A stretch of 64,000 nucleotides of DNA, taken from positions 62,001 to 126,000 of the IMG/VR virus record IMGVR_UViG_3300048930_000192; one strand, written 5' to 3'. The stretch is from a virus. Made by a program: the position numbers and the translations under genes. Shown here piece after piece: positions 9,667-18,896 of this stretch. The notes under the pieces are model-generated. The model was not told the DNA's origin and searched no databases. It saw nothing but the letters and a program-made list of their open reading frames with translations. Numbering within the stretch: position 1 is the stretch's first letter; each line of letters starts with the position of its first letter.

Positions 9667-10200
9667 TTATCTTACTCCTGTACTACCAAATCCACCATTT
9701 CTAGATGTTTTAACTGATGGCTTTGAATCTATTGGCTCTAGATTATACGCAAGCGATTCGATCATTTCAAGTTGCGCAATTCGATCACCGCTATTAATCT
9801 TTACAGGTATATTTGTAGTATTAGTAATCATGATATATAATTGTTCAACATAATCGCTGTCGATAATACCTTCATTGTTAGTTAAACTCAATCCGTTCTT
9901 TAGTGCAGTACCAGATCGACTATGCACTCTTACGCTATAGCCAAGTGGTATATCTAATATAATACCAGTTGGTATTAAAACTCTATCGCCCGGATTTACA
10001 GTCAAAGATTCAGCCTCACTTTGCTGGCTATCTTTAACTGCAACTTTGCTAGTTAGCGTATTGTCTTTTGTATAACACTTTATAATCTGTTCGTGTGTGT
10101 TACCAAAGTACGCATGTACATCAAAACATGCAGATTGCAATGTTGCAAAATATGGTTCTTTGACGTTCTGGTACATCTTATAATATTTCAAATTATTCAT
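9667..10200 (-). CDS. dut: dUTP diphosphatase
   Basis: 177 aa trimeric-type dUTPase. Motif I is SACFDVHAYF, motif II SRSGTALKNGLSL, motif III NEGIIDSDY, motif IV GDRIAQLEMI, and motif V the C-terminal RNGGFGSTG that closes over the active site. It converts dUTP to dUMP, keeping uracil out of DNA and feeding ThyX in the same operon. It is about 30 aa longer than many phage dUTPases, with the extra length between motifs I and II. Confidence 0.95.
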   Translation of the reverse strand: MNNLKYYKMYQNVKEPYFATLQSACFDVHAYFGNTHEQIIKCYTKDNTLTSKVAVKDSQQSEAESLTVNPGDRVLIPTGIILDIPLGYSVRVHSRSGTALKNGLSLTNNEGIIDSDYVEQLYIMITNTTNIPVKINSGDRIAQLEMIESLAYNLEPIDSKPSVKTSRNGGFGSTGVR

Positions 10201-10219
10201 AATAACTCCTTTTGTAAAT

Positions 10220-10251
10220 GCAGCAAAGATGTAATATTACATCTTTGCTGC
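10220..10251. terminator. Perfect 32-bp palindrome between regA and dut
   Basis: GCAGCAAAGATGTAAT is followed directly by its reverse complement, giving a 16-bp stem in RNA. On the leftward transcript it lies between the regA stop and the dut ribosome binding site and is not followed by a U-run. It is therefore better read as an RNA-processing or stabilising hairpin, or a weak terminator, than as a standard intrinsic terminator. Confidence 0.6.
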
Positions 10252-10283
10252 TATGTTTTACTATTCTTAAATATTGTCGAATC

Positions 10284-10685
10284 TTACTTTTTACCTATTT
10301 GATACTTAGAAACTAATTTCCATTGTGCTTTTTCTCCATGCTTTATTACTTTTATTTCATTCATCAATGCAACTGGGAATTCAGTTTTCTTAGGGTCCAA
10401 TATTCTAATCAAACCCCAATCTTCTATTAAGTTAGCAATTGTATTTCTACGAGCAAGATCATTTTCGTCAAAGGTTATTTCGTGGCCATCTAATCCAAAA
10501 AGTTCTTTAAAGTGAATAATTGCATATCTACCCTTTTTGTGGAGAAGGTGGCAACTTTGGTATATAGTATTATCTTTTTTGGAGCATATACCAATTCTGG
10601 TTAATGTCTCTTTAACTTTCAAGAAATTCTGTGGATCAATCAATTCAATTTCAACGCCGAACCCTCTGAAAATATCATCTTGCAT
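10284..10685 (-). CDS. regA: RegA translational repressor
   Basis: 133 aa. It aligns by eye with T4 RegA along its length: FLKVKETLTRIGI, YQSCHLLHKKGRYAIIHFKE, NLIEDWGLIRI and a C-terminal WKLVSKYQIG. RegA binds the initiation region of many early phage mRNAs, including its own, and blocks translation. It lies in the T4 order after the clamp and clamp loader. The N-terminus carries a few more residues than T4 RegA (MQDDIFRGFGVEIEL). Confidence 0.95.
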   Translation of the reverse strand: MQDDIFRGFGVEIELIDPQNFLKVKETLTRIGICSKKDNTIYQSCHLLHKKGRYAIIHFKELFGLDGHEITFDENDLARRNTIANLIEDWGLIRILDPKKTEFPVALMNEIKVIKHGEKAQWKLVSKYQIGKK

Positions 10686-10730
10686 GTGTTGGCCCTATAT
10701 AAAATAATCAAAGTCATATGTAGGTATTTA

Positions 10731-11123
10731 TTACTTTGTGCCGCCAGGGTTCATTCGCTCTTTGATTTCTTTAAGTTGGTCTTTAGACAAGACCTTTAGA
10801 TATTTCTTAGCCACTTCTCGGTTTACGCTATAATAAGACATTATAACCTCGACATCGGCAGTCAACTCATTTTTATGCCACTTTCCACTATACCGTTTGC
10901 GTTTTTCTACACCAAACATATAATAATGATATTGCATCATTTTATCTAGATTTGGTCGTATATTCATCTCATTTGCATAAAATATAGTGTCTGGATGATA
11001 CGAAAATGCACGATTTGTTAGATACGGTATATAAGAACTTATATTAGACTCACCTTTAGTGATATCTGCCTTTGCATAAGAAGCATCATTATAGAAATCA
11101 AATGGATTAGCTTTTTCCGTCAT
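10731..11123 (-). CDS. Clamp loader small subunit (T4 gp62-like)
   Basis: 130 aa. The segment KRKRYSGKWHKNELTADVEVIMSYYSVNREVAKKYL resembles the gp62 core (KRYGKW followed by a helical region). Position between the ATPase subunit and regA matches T4 gene 62, although a 250-aa gene intervenes. It is shorter than T4 gp62 (187 aa). It would join the gp44-like ATPase to load the sliding clamp. Confidence 0.7.
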   Translation of the reverse strand: MTEKANPFDFYNDASYAKADITKGESNISSYIPYLTNRAFSYHPDTIFYANEMNIRPNLDKMMQYHYYMFGVEKRKRYSGKWHKNELTADVEVIMSYYSVNREVAKKYLKVLSKDQLKEIKERMNPGGTK

Positions 11124-11859
11124 CTTTTGGTTCCGGTCTCTTTATTTCGTCAATCGAATCACTAAACATATCAATAATCAGGCTAATCGGTACAGCAACA
11201 TGAGTATTTGTTATAGAATCGTATAATCCATGAACATAGAAGCTATCTAGAAATCCCACCCCAATATATCTGTCTATTAAGTTGGATTCAATATAATCTG
11301 GCGATAATTTAGGTTCATGATGCTTTGCCTTGATTGTTCTAATCTTACCATTCAAATCTTCGTATGTTATATCTATTGTATCATTCTTTATTTTGATTAG
11401 CGATAGATCTATCCATAACGACAATATTCTATCTTTAAAAGACTTGGGATCTGTAGTTATTTCTGAAGGTGCGCGATCTACGATTTGAGTACAAACAAAT
11501 TTGTTCCAAAAGTAATCTTCTCTATTTGCCATAAACTCTTTTTTAAGACCAATTACTTTCTTGCAATATTCATCATATTTAAACTTCTGCTGAATTGATC
11601 CTATTTCATCTATAATTTCTAGCTGATCATCTGGTGAGAAGTTAGCAACTTCATTAACAATGATTCTGTGCAATTCAGAACCGGTCTTGATGTCGGTAGA
11701 ATACAAAATATCTTTGAGTTTGTTATAAGTAGACGTATCTTTAGATTTAGATACTATGATATTTTTAATTTCGGTATAATATTCTTCAACTCTATATTTT
11801 TTGTGTAGAGAATGAACGTCTATAATCATGTCATTTGCAGACCGAGTAATGTTTCTCAT
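11107..11859 (-). CDS. Unrecognised 250-aa protein between clamp-loader genes
   Basis: No catalytic motif is seen. The protein is mixed alpha/beta, starting with a charged helical half (KKYRVEEYYTEIKNII, DDQLEIIDEIGSIQQKF) and ending in a strand-rich half (RILSLWIDLSLIKIKNDTIDITYEDL). The tail is charged (RPEPKDDGKS). It overlaps the gp62-like gene by 17 bp. A weak resemblance to T4 baseplate-hub assembly protein gp26 is possible from size and pattern but cannot be shown here. Its insertion in the 44-62 interval is unlike T4. Confidence 0.45.
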   Translation of the reverse strand: MRNITRSANDMIIDVHSLHKKYRVEEYYTEIKNIIVSKSKDTSTYNKLKDILYSTDIKTGSELHRIIVNEVANFSPDDQLEIIDEIGSIQQKFKYDEYCKKVIGLKKEFMANREDYFWNKFVCTQIVDRAPSEITTDPKSFKDRILSLWIDLSLIKIKNDTIDITYEDLNGKIRTIKAKHHEPKLSPDYIESNLIDRYIGVGFLDSFYVHGLYDSITNTHVAVPISLIIDMFSDSIDEIKRPEPKDDGKS

Positions 11860-11879
11860 ATGTAATATTTATGATGGCC

Positions 11880-12815
11880 TCATTTAAATGTTGCATTTAC
11901 CATTATTTCAACAAAGCAGGCACACAAACAAATTTCTGGGTCACTGCTGAATGCCATCTTATACTGGTAATCTGCCAATATTAGAATTACTTGAGGCACA
12001 GATTGCTTGTCTACGGTTTCAGATAATGTATCATAGATTTCTCTAAAAATAGCAGACGAATCACAATCGCTGTTTTCACTAACCCATTTTCTGACTGAAA
12101 CGAAATTTTTCTCTTTCATGTGCTTAATTAGGGTAGCAACATTACTATGAGATCCGAGTGACAATATACCTTCGTCGATAGTACCTCTTGAACCGTATGT
12201 TTGTAGTTCACCGAGAATCTTTCTAAAATCTGGAAAGAACTTAAGGATAAATCTACTTAGAACCTTCTCGTCGTAAGATATCTGTTCACGATCCAAAATG
12301 TTCTTAACTCGTTGATGCATTTGAGAAGCCAATTTAGGCTGTTGATCTCGTGGCATCTTAAAATCAATAATAGAAAATCTACTATGTAGTGGTTCTATAA
12401 TCTTATTTTTAAAGTTACATGTTAGTATAAATCGGCAATTGGCTGCAAACTCTTCTATGAATCCACGAAACGCAGATTGAGTTGCCGCAGTCATATTATC
12501 ACTTTCGTCTAATATAACTACTTTGCCACCGCCAAGCACACTAACTGTACTTGCAAAGTTTCTGATAGTAGTGCGCAAGGTATCTATGTTGCCTTGTTCA
12601 GATGCATTAATGAAAAGTGTATCACAATTCAATTCATTGCACATGGCTCTGGCTGCCGTGGTCTTACCGCAACCGGGGCCACCACTTAACATTAAATTTT
12701 GAGCTTCGCCACTTTTGATTATATCTTTGAAGATCTTTGAGATATTATCTGGTAAAATACACTCGTCAATAGTTTTGGGCCTATATTTCTCAACAAACAG
12801 AAATTGATCGCTCAT
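11880..12815 (-). CDS. Clamp loader large subunit, AAA+ ATPase (T4 gp44-like)
   Basis: 311 aa. It begins EKYRPKTIDECILP, the usual clamp-loader start, followed by Walker A LSGGPGCGKTTAARA and Walker B VVILDESDNMT. Sensor 1 is in FILTCNFKNKII and an Arg finger is likely in LHSRF. This subunit hydrolyses ATP to open and place the sliding clamp on DNA. It lies 7 bp downstream of the clamp gene, as in T4. Confidence 0.95.
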   Translation of the reverse strand: MSDQFLFVEKYRPKTIDECILPDNISKIFKDIIKSGEAQNLMLSGGPGCGKTTAARAMCNELNCDTLFINASEQGNIDTLRTTIRNFASTVSVLGGGKVVILDESDNMTAATQSAFRGFIEEFAANCRFILTCNFKNKIIEPLHSRFSIIDFKMPRDQQPKLASQMHQRVKNILDREQISYDEKVLSRFILKFFPDFRKILGELQTYGSRGTIDEGILSLGSHSNVATLIKHMKEKNFVSVRKWVSENSDCDSSAIFREIYDTLSETVDKQSVPQVILILADYQYKMAFSSDPEICLCACFVEIMVNATFK

Positions 12816-12822
12816 TATTTAC

Positions 12823-13500
12823 TCACTTCCAGAAGCTATCACTTTCAACACTTATAAAGTAAGTCACGTCAATGTCTTTGTTGGTAAATTTAGATATCTT
12901 TGGGCTGAGTTCGACAAGATAATTGCCAGGAATTATCTTGAGGCTATTTACAATGTCGAAGTTAAAGCTAAATTCGTGATTAGTCTGGTTATCACCAAGA
13001 TCTACTTCATACACGTTGCTTGAACTATCATTCTTATCATGCACAGCCAATACGATTCTATCGCCAACAGATCTAATGCTCATGTTAGAAACCATAAGTG
13101 CAGATCGTGACTTCATGATACCAGTGATCATTTCTGGTGTCAACTCGAAATTAAACTCAAAAGTCAGCGGCTTCATGTTTCTCTTGAGGTTATTTTCAAG
13201 AGTAGTCATCAATTCAGGTGCAGCATAACGGTATTTTACCTTTGACTTGCCACTAGAAATGATAACATGTGTGTCCTTGAAGTCAAAATCTGGATCCTTC
13301 ATCATCGAACACACATTTAGAAACTGAGAAAGATCAAAAATGTTTGCCTTCTCTGTAAAATTCTCACTAACAGTAGCAATAGAGATAATACCAAGATTTG
13401 GAGCTACAGTTTTAAGCTCGTTTCCTGGAAAAATCACTAAATTACTGTTGATTGATGAAAAATTCTTCAAAACCGTCATAGTATCTTCACTTATCTTCAT
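12823..13500 (-). CDS. Sliding clamp (T4 gp45-like)
   Basis: 225 aa, the size of gp45. The N-terminus (MKISEDTMTVLKNFSSINSN) and the NIFDLSQFLNVCSMM segment match the phage clamp pattern, with strand-rich repeats and no enzymatic motif. The clamp tethers the polymerase and, in T4, also activates late transcription. It is the first replication gene of the leftward cluster; a minus-strand TATAAT-like hexamer lies about 55 bp upstream. Confidence 0.92.
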   Translation of the reverse strand: MKISEDTMTVLKNFSSINSNLVIFPGNELKTVAPNLGIISIATVSENFTEKANIFDLSQFLNVCSMMKDPDFDFKDTHVIISSGKSKVKYRYAAPELMTTLENNLKRNMKPLTFEFNFELTPEMITGIMKSRSALMVSNMSIRSVGDRIVLAVHDKNDSSSNVYEVDLGDNQTNHEFSFNFDIVNSLKIIPGNYLVELSPKISKFTNKDIDVTYFISVESDSFWK

Positions 13501-13534
13501 AATATCTCCAAAATATTAAAAATCACTGTTTAAA

Positions 13535-13566
13535 ATGTCTGATACAACGTCTATTATATCAGACAT
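13535..13566. promoter_or_regulatory. Hairpin upstream of the clamp gene
   Basis: ATGTCTGATA and TATCAGACAT form a 10-bp stem with a 12-nt loop in the 5' leader of the clamp gene. On the minus strand its centre contains TATAAT. It could be a protein-binding dyad or an mRNA hairpin; no U-run supports a terminator. Confidence 0.4.
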
Positions 13567-13576
13567 ACGACGTATT

Positions 13577-13720
13577 TTAGCTGTTCGGAGAGAACTTGTC
13601 AACAACCTTACTTTCGGCATCTCTTACTTTAGCAAGAGTATTCTTATTATTCTTGCTAAACCAAACAGTAAGACCAAAACTAACGACTGCGCCAACTAAA
13701 AGACCTGCAATAAAAAGCAT
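13577..13720 (-). CDS. Small membrane protein
   Basis: 47 aa starting MLFIAGLLVGAVVSFGLTVW, one membrane helix, then a charged tail. The start at 13720 is chosen because AAGGAGA lies 7 nt upstream on the minus strand. Longer in-frame starts would overlap the upstream gene. No family is recognised. Confidence 0.7.
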   Translation of the reverse strand: MLFIAGLLVGAVVSFGLTVWFSKNNKNTLAKVRDAESKVVDKFSPNS

Positions 13721-13739
13721 AAACTTTCTCCTTTTTAAA

Positions 13740-13985
13740 TTATTCATTATCATCTTCACCAAAGTCTTGAATATCACCATCTTCTGTGTCTGGTTCTACT
13801 TGATCCAAATCTTCTTCTGAATATCCATTATATTCAGCCTCTGGATTAGTAAAATTCTGCGAAACAAAATCTTTAAAATGATTAATTCGATCATTTGTAC
13901 GATTGATCATTTCTTGATCAAACATCATCTTAAATGTTCCTGGGTTACCGTCATTTAAGGCATTCATCATATCTTCAATACTCAT
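13740..13985 (-). CDS. Acidic hypothetical protein
   Basis: 81 aa with a helical N-terminal half and a very acidic C-terminus (EEDLDQVEPDTEDGDIQDF). Acidic short proteins of this kind occur among prohead core components and inhibitor proteins of T4-like phages, but nothing specific links this one to either. It overlaps the neighbouring basic gene by 4 bp. Confidence 0.65.
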   Translation of the reverse strand: MSIEDMMNALNDGNPGTFKMMFDQEMINRTNDRINHFKDFVSQNFTNPEAEYNGYSEEDLDQVEPDTEDGDIQDFGEDDNE

Positions 13986-14596
13986 GGATTTGTTCCTTTC
14001 ATCTGTTTAATTCTATCTGCCAAGCCGCCGGCAGCTTTGCGCTTTGCTTCTAGTTCTTTGCGGCGTTTCTCTTCGGCATTAGCTCTATCATCAGCCAACT
14101 TTGCACTCTTTTCTGGATCTTGAGTTGCTTTATAATGGTCTTTAGATGCTTGCCGTTCTGAATCAGTTAGTTTCTTGCCAGTAAATCTAGGCACGAAGGC
14201 AGCAGGATCAACACTTCTATTTTCCATCTGCGCCTTAACGCGATCCATGATTCTATTATATCTACGCTTTTTGCGATTGTCAGAATCTTTCTTTGGGCCT
14301 AATCTATGCAATTGGCGAACATTGCGTTCTAAAGTATCTTTCTTATTTTTACCTGAAGCCTCTGATATTTTGTCAGTAGTTTGAAACTTGGCGTAACTAA
14401 CATTTAAAGCTTTGGCATTAGTAAGCGGCGAACTCTCTGTCTTTATGTCTTTAAGAGCGGCCAATGCTCGTTCTGCTTCTGGTCGGTCTTTATGCTTACT
14501 CATGGTAAGTGTTTGTGTGCCTACGATCTTAATCACAGCAAACAGATCGCCGCCGAGCTTTATAATTTTGTATTTAGTCGTATTTTCTTGCGCCAT
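13982..14596 (-). CDS. Basic hypothetical protein
   Basis: 204 aa, rich in Lys and Arg, with long charged helices (NRKKRRYNRIMDRVKAQ, ANAEEKRRKELEAKRK) and a small strand-rich N-terminus (KYKIIKLGGDLFAVIKIVG). A nucleic-acid-binding role is plausible from charge only. It is coupled to an acidic gene downstream and overlaps the PAS gene by 23 bp upstream. Confidence 0.6.
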   Translation of the reverse strand: MAQENTTKYKIIKLGGDLFAVIKIVGTQTLTMSKHKDRPEAERALAALKDIKTESSPLTNAKALNVSYAKFQTTDKISEASGKNKKDTLERNVRQLHRLGPKKDSDNRKKRRYNRIMDRVKAQMENRSVDPAAFVPRFTGKKLTDSERQASKDHYKATQDPEKSAKLADDRANAEEKRRKELEAKRKAAGGLADRIKQMKGTNP

Positions 14597-15242
14597 TAGC
14601 TTCTACCTCTTTCAAAAAACCGACATATCCAAGCAAACTGTCGTCTTTGGACTTGATCGGAAATGCTTCTATTCTAACACGATACTTTATGCCATCTGTG
14701 TTTTGAATATAAAATATATCATGAAATTCTTCAATATTTGATATACACCGATTCCATTCACTTCTAACCTCTTCTCTGTCTGACTCTTCTATTGTATTTA
14801 GCCAACCATAACCCAACAGTTCTTCAATTGTTCGATTAGTAAGCCGTTGGTACAGTCTATTAACAGTAGTTACATTGCCACGACTATCTGTTTCAAAATA
14901 ACATATTTGCTTGCTAGAAGTTAAGATAGCCTTTTGGCGCTGTTCTAGATAGTGCATATTTTTATCTATTCTATTAACAGAATCTTTGATACTCATGCCA
15001 CCGTTAGTAGAAAGTTCTTTAGATATTTCAGAAATTTGATTATTTATTTTAGGTATTTGACCAATACTATCTGATATCGAACTAAAGTACTTTTTTACTG
15101 GTATCACTATTTTCTTACTAACATACAGATATATAGCACCAATAGCTCCGGCTCCAGCAACTATACCCACCAATGCTTGACTGATCTCATTAATGTTGGG
15201 TATACTAATTAATGCAATAATCAGACTAACGAAATGATCCAA
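14574..15242 (-). CDS. Membrane-anchored PAS-domain protein
   Basis: 222 aa. One or two N-terminal membrane segments (FVSLIIALISIP and ALVGIVAGAGAIGAIYLYV) are followed by a coiled coil at about 45-95. A PAS domain at about 105-215 follows: CYFETDSRGNVTTVNRLYQRLTNRTIEELLGYGW ... SDREEV ... YRVRIEAFPIKS ... GYVGFLKEV. PAS domains bind small ligands or mediate dimers. No kinase, GGDEF or other output domain follows, so this looks like a sensor or decoy that could pair with host signalling proteins. Confidence 0.75.
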   Translation of the reverse strand: MDHFVSLIIALISIPNINEISQALVGIVAGAGAIGAIYLYVSKKIVIPVKKYFSSISDSIGQIPKINNQISEISKELSTNGGMSIKDSVNRIDKNMHYLEQRQKAILTSSKQICYFETDSRGNVTTVNRLYQRLTNRTIEELLGYGWLNTIEESDREEVRSEWNRCISNIEEFHDIFYIQNTDGIKYRVRIEAFPIKSKDDSLLGYVGFLKEVEANGARKYD

Positions 15243-15281
15243 AGTAATATCTCCAGTTAAGTTCTTATTAGATATTTATGT

Positions 15282-16376
15282 TTACCCAAAAGTAGTTAAC
15301 GGTGATATGCCAATTCTTGTGTTTGGTATGACCAAACCATGAATATCTACGTTCCGGTCACTGGCTGGCCTCAACGAGAAGCATGGTTCTAGATCTGGTC
15401 TAAGAGTTATAATGTCTCGATGTATTCGTCTGTCAATTACATGCAACGGATTGTCGGTATGAAAATAATCGTCTATTGTTTTTTCGTCTGGCTCACCAAA
15501 ACAGATCATATCTACGTTATTTGGACCAGATTCGCCAAATTGACTATATTCGTGCCCGTACATAGCACAATTCATTAATTCTATAGATTCTGGTGAGCCA
15601 TCATATATTCTACGAATCGTTCGTTTTGTGGTTGAATTGAGATATTCGTTTACATCTATTATATATGATATATTCTTAACTAATTTATTATTGTATATCC
15701 GTTCGCCTGCACTCTTAGATATACCAGACCATTGTCTGAATTCTGGCCCACTCGACCCTGCTTTATGAGATATAAAGTAAGTGTTTAATTTACTTGAGCC
15801 ACCATAACTGGTACTTGCAGTATACAATGCTATATCAGCCTTTTCGCCAGTATTTAACGGCAAGCAACAAATTGGCGTAGATTTATACCCCATCGAATCA
15901 ACATATCGTCTAAACAAGCCTTTTCTTATAGCACCATTTACTTTACTAACAAATTTAATTTCATGCCTGGCGCACGACACAAACGGAAATCTGGGTAACG
16001 GCACTCGATCAAACATCGGCATTTGTGTGTACAAATTAAAATCTTCAAAATCGTATTCTAACGGTGTGTTTGATGAAGTTAATAAGATGTTACTTTTTAT
16101 TACATTGCAGCCGTTAATTTCTATCTTAGAAACTTCATCAACAAACTTAATCGTACATTTGTGTTTACACAATTGCTGCAATTCTTCGATCGGTGTTGTA
16201 AAGATATTGTATTGTTTATTATCTAATTCAAATACAACTGTAGTAAAACATATTGGGTTATATTTTTTAACTACCCAATATGTTTTACTATTTAATTTAT
16301 CTTTGACAGCTTCAATTCTTTCAATCGCACAATTGCCGCTTGAGCCTAGAAATCCCGGTGCATTCAAACCACTCAT
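15282..16376 (-). CDS. Unrecognised 364-aa protein
   Basis: The protein is strand-rich, with many Gly, Ser and Pro residues and several Cys. No enzyme motif or membrane segment was seen. Its composition resembles a virion or fibre-associated protein, and it is followed by another unrecognised protein of similar size in the same operon. Function is unknown. Confidence 0.6.
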   Translation of the reverse strand: MSGLNAPGFLGSSGNCAIERIEAVKDKLNSKTYWVVKKYNPICFTTVVFELDNKQYNIFTTPIEELQQLCKHKCTIKFVDEVSKIEINGCNVIKSNILLTSSNTPLEYDFEDFNLYTQMPMFDRVPLPRFPFVSCARHEIKFVSKVNGAIRKGLFRRYVDSMGYKSTPICCLPLNTGEKADIALYTASTSYGGSSKLNTYFISHKAGSSGPEFRQWSGISKSAGERIYNNKLVKNISYIIDVNEYLNSTTKRTIRRIYDGSPESIELMNCAMYGHEYSQFGESGPNNVDMICFGEPDEKTIDDYFHTDNPLHVIDRRIHRDIITLRPDLEPCFSLRPASDRNVDIHGLVIPNTRIGISPLTTFG

Positions 16377-16396
16377 GATATAATATTCCCTAATAT

Positions 16397-17557
16397 TTAA
16401 CTAAAATCAATTTCGTCGATATTAACGGCATTATCGTATTGCGGATACTGTTTTGCACCAGTGTTAATACTACTCTTAATTAGACCGTTGGCATATTTAA
16501 TATTTACACGAGCCAAAATATCTTCAACTGCATCTCTGTCTGCCTGGGTTTCGTGCGGGCTAGCCCAATAAAGCGCCTCTTTGTAGCCACCTATGCAAAG
16601 AGCACTAACCAGTGCCTCAAACGGCTGATATGTATTATACGACGGCATACCGTTGCCACGATATCGTGGCAACGCAATCCACGGCAACTTCTTTGTGCTT
16701 ACGCTCAACGAATCTGCAAGATCTAATGCTATTTCAAACCCTACTCTAGACGCACGAGCCAAATCTATATCTGCTGCATTTTTATCTAAAATCACTTTGG
16801 CCTGATACGATCGTAACGATATACCTCTGGCACCCGAACAGTCTGGATATATTGGCGGCGAATTGTAGCCAAAGTAACTAACACCTGTATATTTGGTGCT
16901 AACCCAGTTATTGATTTCGGTATGATCACGATACATCTTGCTTACGCCGTAATTAGAAAATACGTTGCCAACATAGTTCTGAGCATAATACGGCTTAGAA
17001 ATTATTTCGTATAAAGATTTGGTGTATCTTAGTTGCGCCCATCTAGAAAAGTTCATGATCCATCTGGCACCACCAGATGCAGCACCATAACTAGTTAATA
17101 ATACATCTTTATCGTATGTGGCCAATAGTTTGCGGTCAAATTTCTTAGTGGCAATAGCTGCGTCAATTTGTGCAAGTCTGGTTGGATTATCTACGCCAAT
17201 TCTGTACCAGGTATAACCGCTTTCGTTTTCTAATACAACACGATACGGTTGCACGCCACCAGCGGCGCTATATGCAGCCCAAAATCTTTCGCTATAATTA
17301 CGCCATGCAATCATCGACGGTGTATTGCCGATCAAAAAGTCAGCCAACGACTCAGATGCAAGATTTGGCAAACCAGATGCGGCCTCGCCAAAATGCCGAA
17401 GAAACATCACGTCACCGTCTTTCATCTGACTGGCTGCTGATTGTGCAGCAGCCTCTGGTGATGCAAATGTAGAAACTTTTATTAATACCATTGGTTTAAT
17501 AAACTCTGATTCTGGATTCTTGCTTTGAACATCATCGGTCCATGAAAATAGCTTCAT
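16397..17557 (-). CDS. Unrecognised 386-aa protein
   Basis: Rich in aromatic residues (YSERFWAAYSAAGG, SGYTWYRIGVDNP, ALYWASPHETQADRD), with SD GGGAGA before the start. The composition is that of a globular, possibly structural or carbohydrate-active protein, but no catalytic signature is clear. It follows the four-gene block and precedes the 364-aa gene in the leftward operon. Confidence 0.6.
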   Translation of the reverse strand: MKLFSWTDDVQSKNPESEFIKPMVLIKVSTFASPEAAAQSAASQMKDGDVMFLRHFGEAASGLPNLASESLADFLIGNTPSMIAWRNYSERFWAAYSAAGGVQPYRVVLENESGYTWYRIGVDNPTRLAQIDAAIATKKFDRKLLATYDKDVLLTSYGAASGGARWIMNFSRWAQLRYTKSLYEIISKPYYAQNYVGNVFSNYGVSKMYRDHTEINNWVSTKYTGVSYFGYNSPPIYPDCSGARGISLRSYQAKVILDKNAADIDLARASRVGFEIALDLADSLSVSTKKLPWIALPRYRGNGMPSYNTYQPFEALVSALCIGGYKEALYWASPHETQADRDAVEDILARVNIKYANGLIKSSINTGAKQYPQYDNAVNIDEIDFS

Positions 17558-17607
17558 ACGATTATATCTCCCTGTTATATGATAACTATTTATTACAACG
17601 ATAATGT

Positions 17608-18033
17608 TTAATCAAACATTCTAATATTAATCAAACATTCTAATATTACTGTATACCAGTGTTGTAAGAAATGATCAAGACCCGATGATATCTGATTCAT
17701 ACTTACATCAAAGTCAGATGTATAATGGGATTTGTAATAATCACTGAATTCGCCAAGTGTAGACATTAAACCAAGGTCAAATCGATTAAACAGTTTATTG
17801 ATCAACTCGCGATGTGTATAATTAAATGTAACATGTCTGAAAAATACAAGTACCTTACCGGGCATTTCTTGAATACTAACATACATTGATATAGTAATAG
17901 AACCATCAGTTTCTATAATTAAACTAACAACCGATGTGGCAATATCAAGATGGCCAGTATCTACAGGCACAATAAAACCATAATTGGGTGTGTCGTCGCC
18001 AGATAGTATGTAAATTTGAGGTACATTAGCCAT
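17608..18033 (-). CDS. Hypothetical protein, member 4 of a similar-plan quartet
   Basis: 141 aa. The N-terminal half is strand-rich (SLIIETDGSITISMYVSI), followed by an aromatic segment and C-terminal helices. This plan is shared with the next three genes upstream. The C-terminal coding end contains a direct duplication (TCAAACATTCTAATATTA twice near 17,612-17,645), which extends the tail. No family is recognised. Confidence 0.55.
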   Translation of the reverse strand: MANVPQIYILSGDDTPNYGFIVPVDTGHLDIATSVVSLIIETDGSITISMYVSIQEMPGKVLVFFRHVTFNYTHRELINKLFNRFDLGLMSTLGEFSDYYKSHYTSDFDVSMNQISSGLDHFLQHWYTVILECLINIRMFD

Positions 18034-18421
18034 TATTGGGTATATCCAGCCAATGATTGGTTATAACAACAAGATTTATGTAACTTGTCACAAATTCGAT
18101 GTCAGCCATATTATGTTTTCTCTTTTTATAATAACTTGCGAATTCCTCAGAAAAATACGAATACATCTGTTGCATTACACTCAAGAAGTTATATTTAAAG
18201 ATTGGGCCAAAATGCTTTGTAAAGCAGACCCATGAAAAATCACCATGTTTAAATCTCAATGTTATATGCAAATTGCCATTACTGCATTCTACGTTTTCGA
18301 CAGTAATGGTATAATTCTCAAATACAAAGCAACCACTATTATCAGTCAACCTGCTAATCATAACATTATAATAATGTGTATTATAGTCGGGGTTGGTCTT
18401 ATATACGTTCATGTATACCAC
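18026..18421 (-). CDS. Hypothetical protein, member 3 of quartet
   Basis: 131 aa with the plan of strands (YTITVENVECSNGNLHITLRF) followed by helices (FKYNFLSVMQQMYSYFSEEF, ending FVTSYINLVVITNHWLDI). Overlaps its neighbours by 8 and 23 bp, so the four genes are tightly coupled. Function unknown. Confidence 0.55.
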   Translation of the reverse strand: MVYMNVYKTNPDYNTHYYNVMISRLTDNSGCFVFENYTITVENVECSNGNLHITLRFKHGDFSWVCFTKHFGPIFKYNFLSVMQQMYSYFSEEFASYYKKRKHNMADIEFVTSYINLVVITNHWLDIPNNG

Positions 18422-18896
18422 CTGTGCCGATCTTGTTGAGCTGAGTCATATAATATAAGAAAAGGTGAGCACAATAAAATGAAACCTCGTCTATTTCATT
18501 AGATGTTAGAAGACGACCAAAATCTGCAACCACAGATCTACAAATCCTATCATAAACTGATTTATATATATCACTGATAACAGTCAGTATTGGTGCACCG
18601 ATATCGTATGTAACACCCAAATCGCAAATACATAAATCATTAATTTGCCGCTGAGGGGGTAGATCATAAGTTTGTAGATGCAAAGTAATATCACACCGTA
18701 TGTTAGTATTACCGATCGCCATACGAAAATGACTAATTGTTATATCTTTATTAAGATTATCAATAGTAGTAGGTAAACCAATAATCTGTTTGTTTGTTTG
18801 ATGAATGCTGGTATCACAACTGTTCTTTGTTATTGTAATGTTAGATAATTGATCGATACCGACGCAATAATTGATAAAGTTATCGTTTGGTATCAT
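18399..18896 (-). CDS. Hypothetical protein, member 2 of quartet
   Basis: 165 aa. The strand-rich first half includes ISHFRMAIGNTNIRCDITLHL. The C-terminal helices read EIDEVSFYCAHLFLYYMTQL, like the final helix of the other three proteins. Overlaps the neighbours by a few bases. No family recognised. Confidence 0.55.
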   Translation of the reverse strand: MIPNDNFINYCVGIDQLSNITITKNSCDTSIHQTNKQIIGLPTTIDNLNKDITISHFRMAIGNTNIRCDITLHLQTYDLPPQRQINDLCICDLGVTYDIGAPILTVISDIYKSVYDRICRSVVADFGRLLTSNEIDEVSFYCAHLFLYYMTQLNKIGTGGIHERI

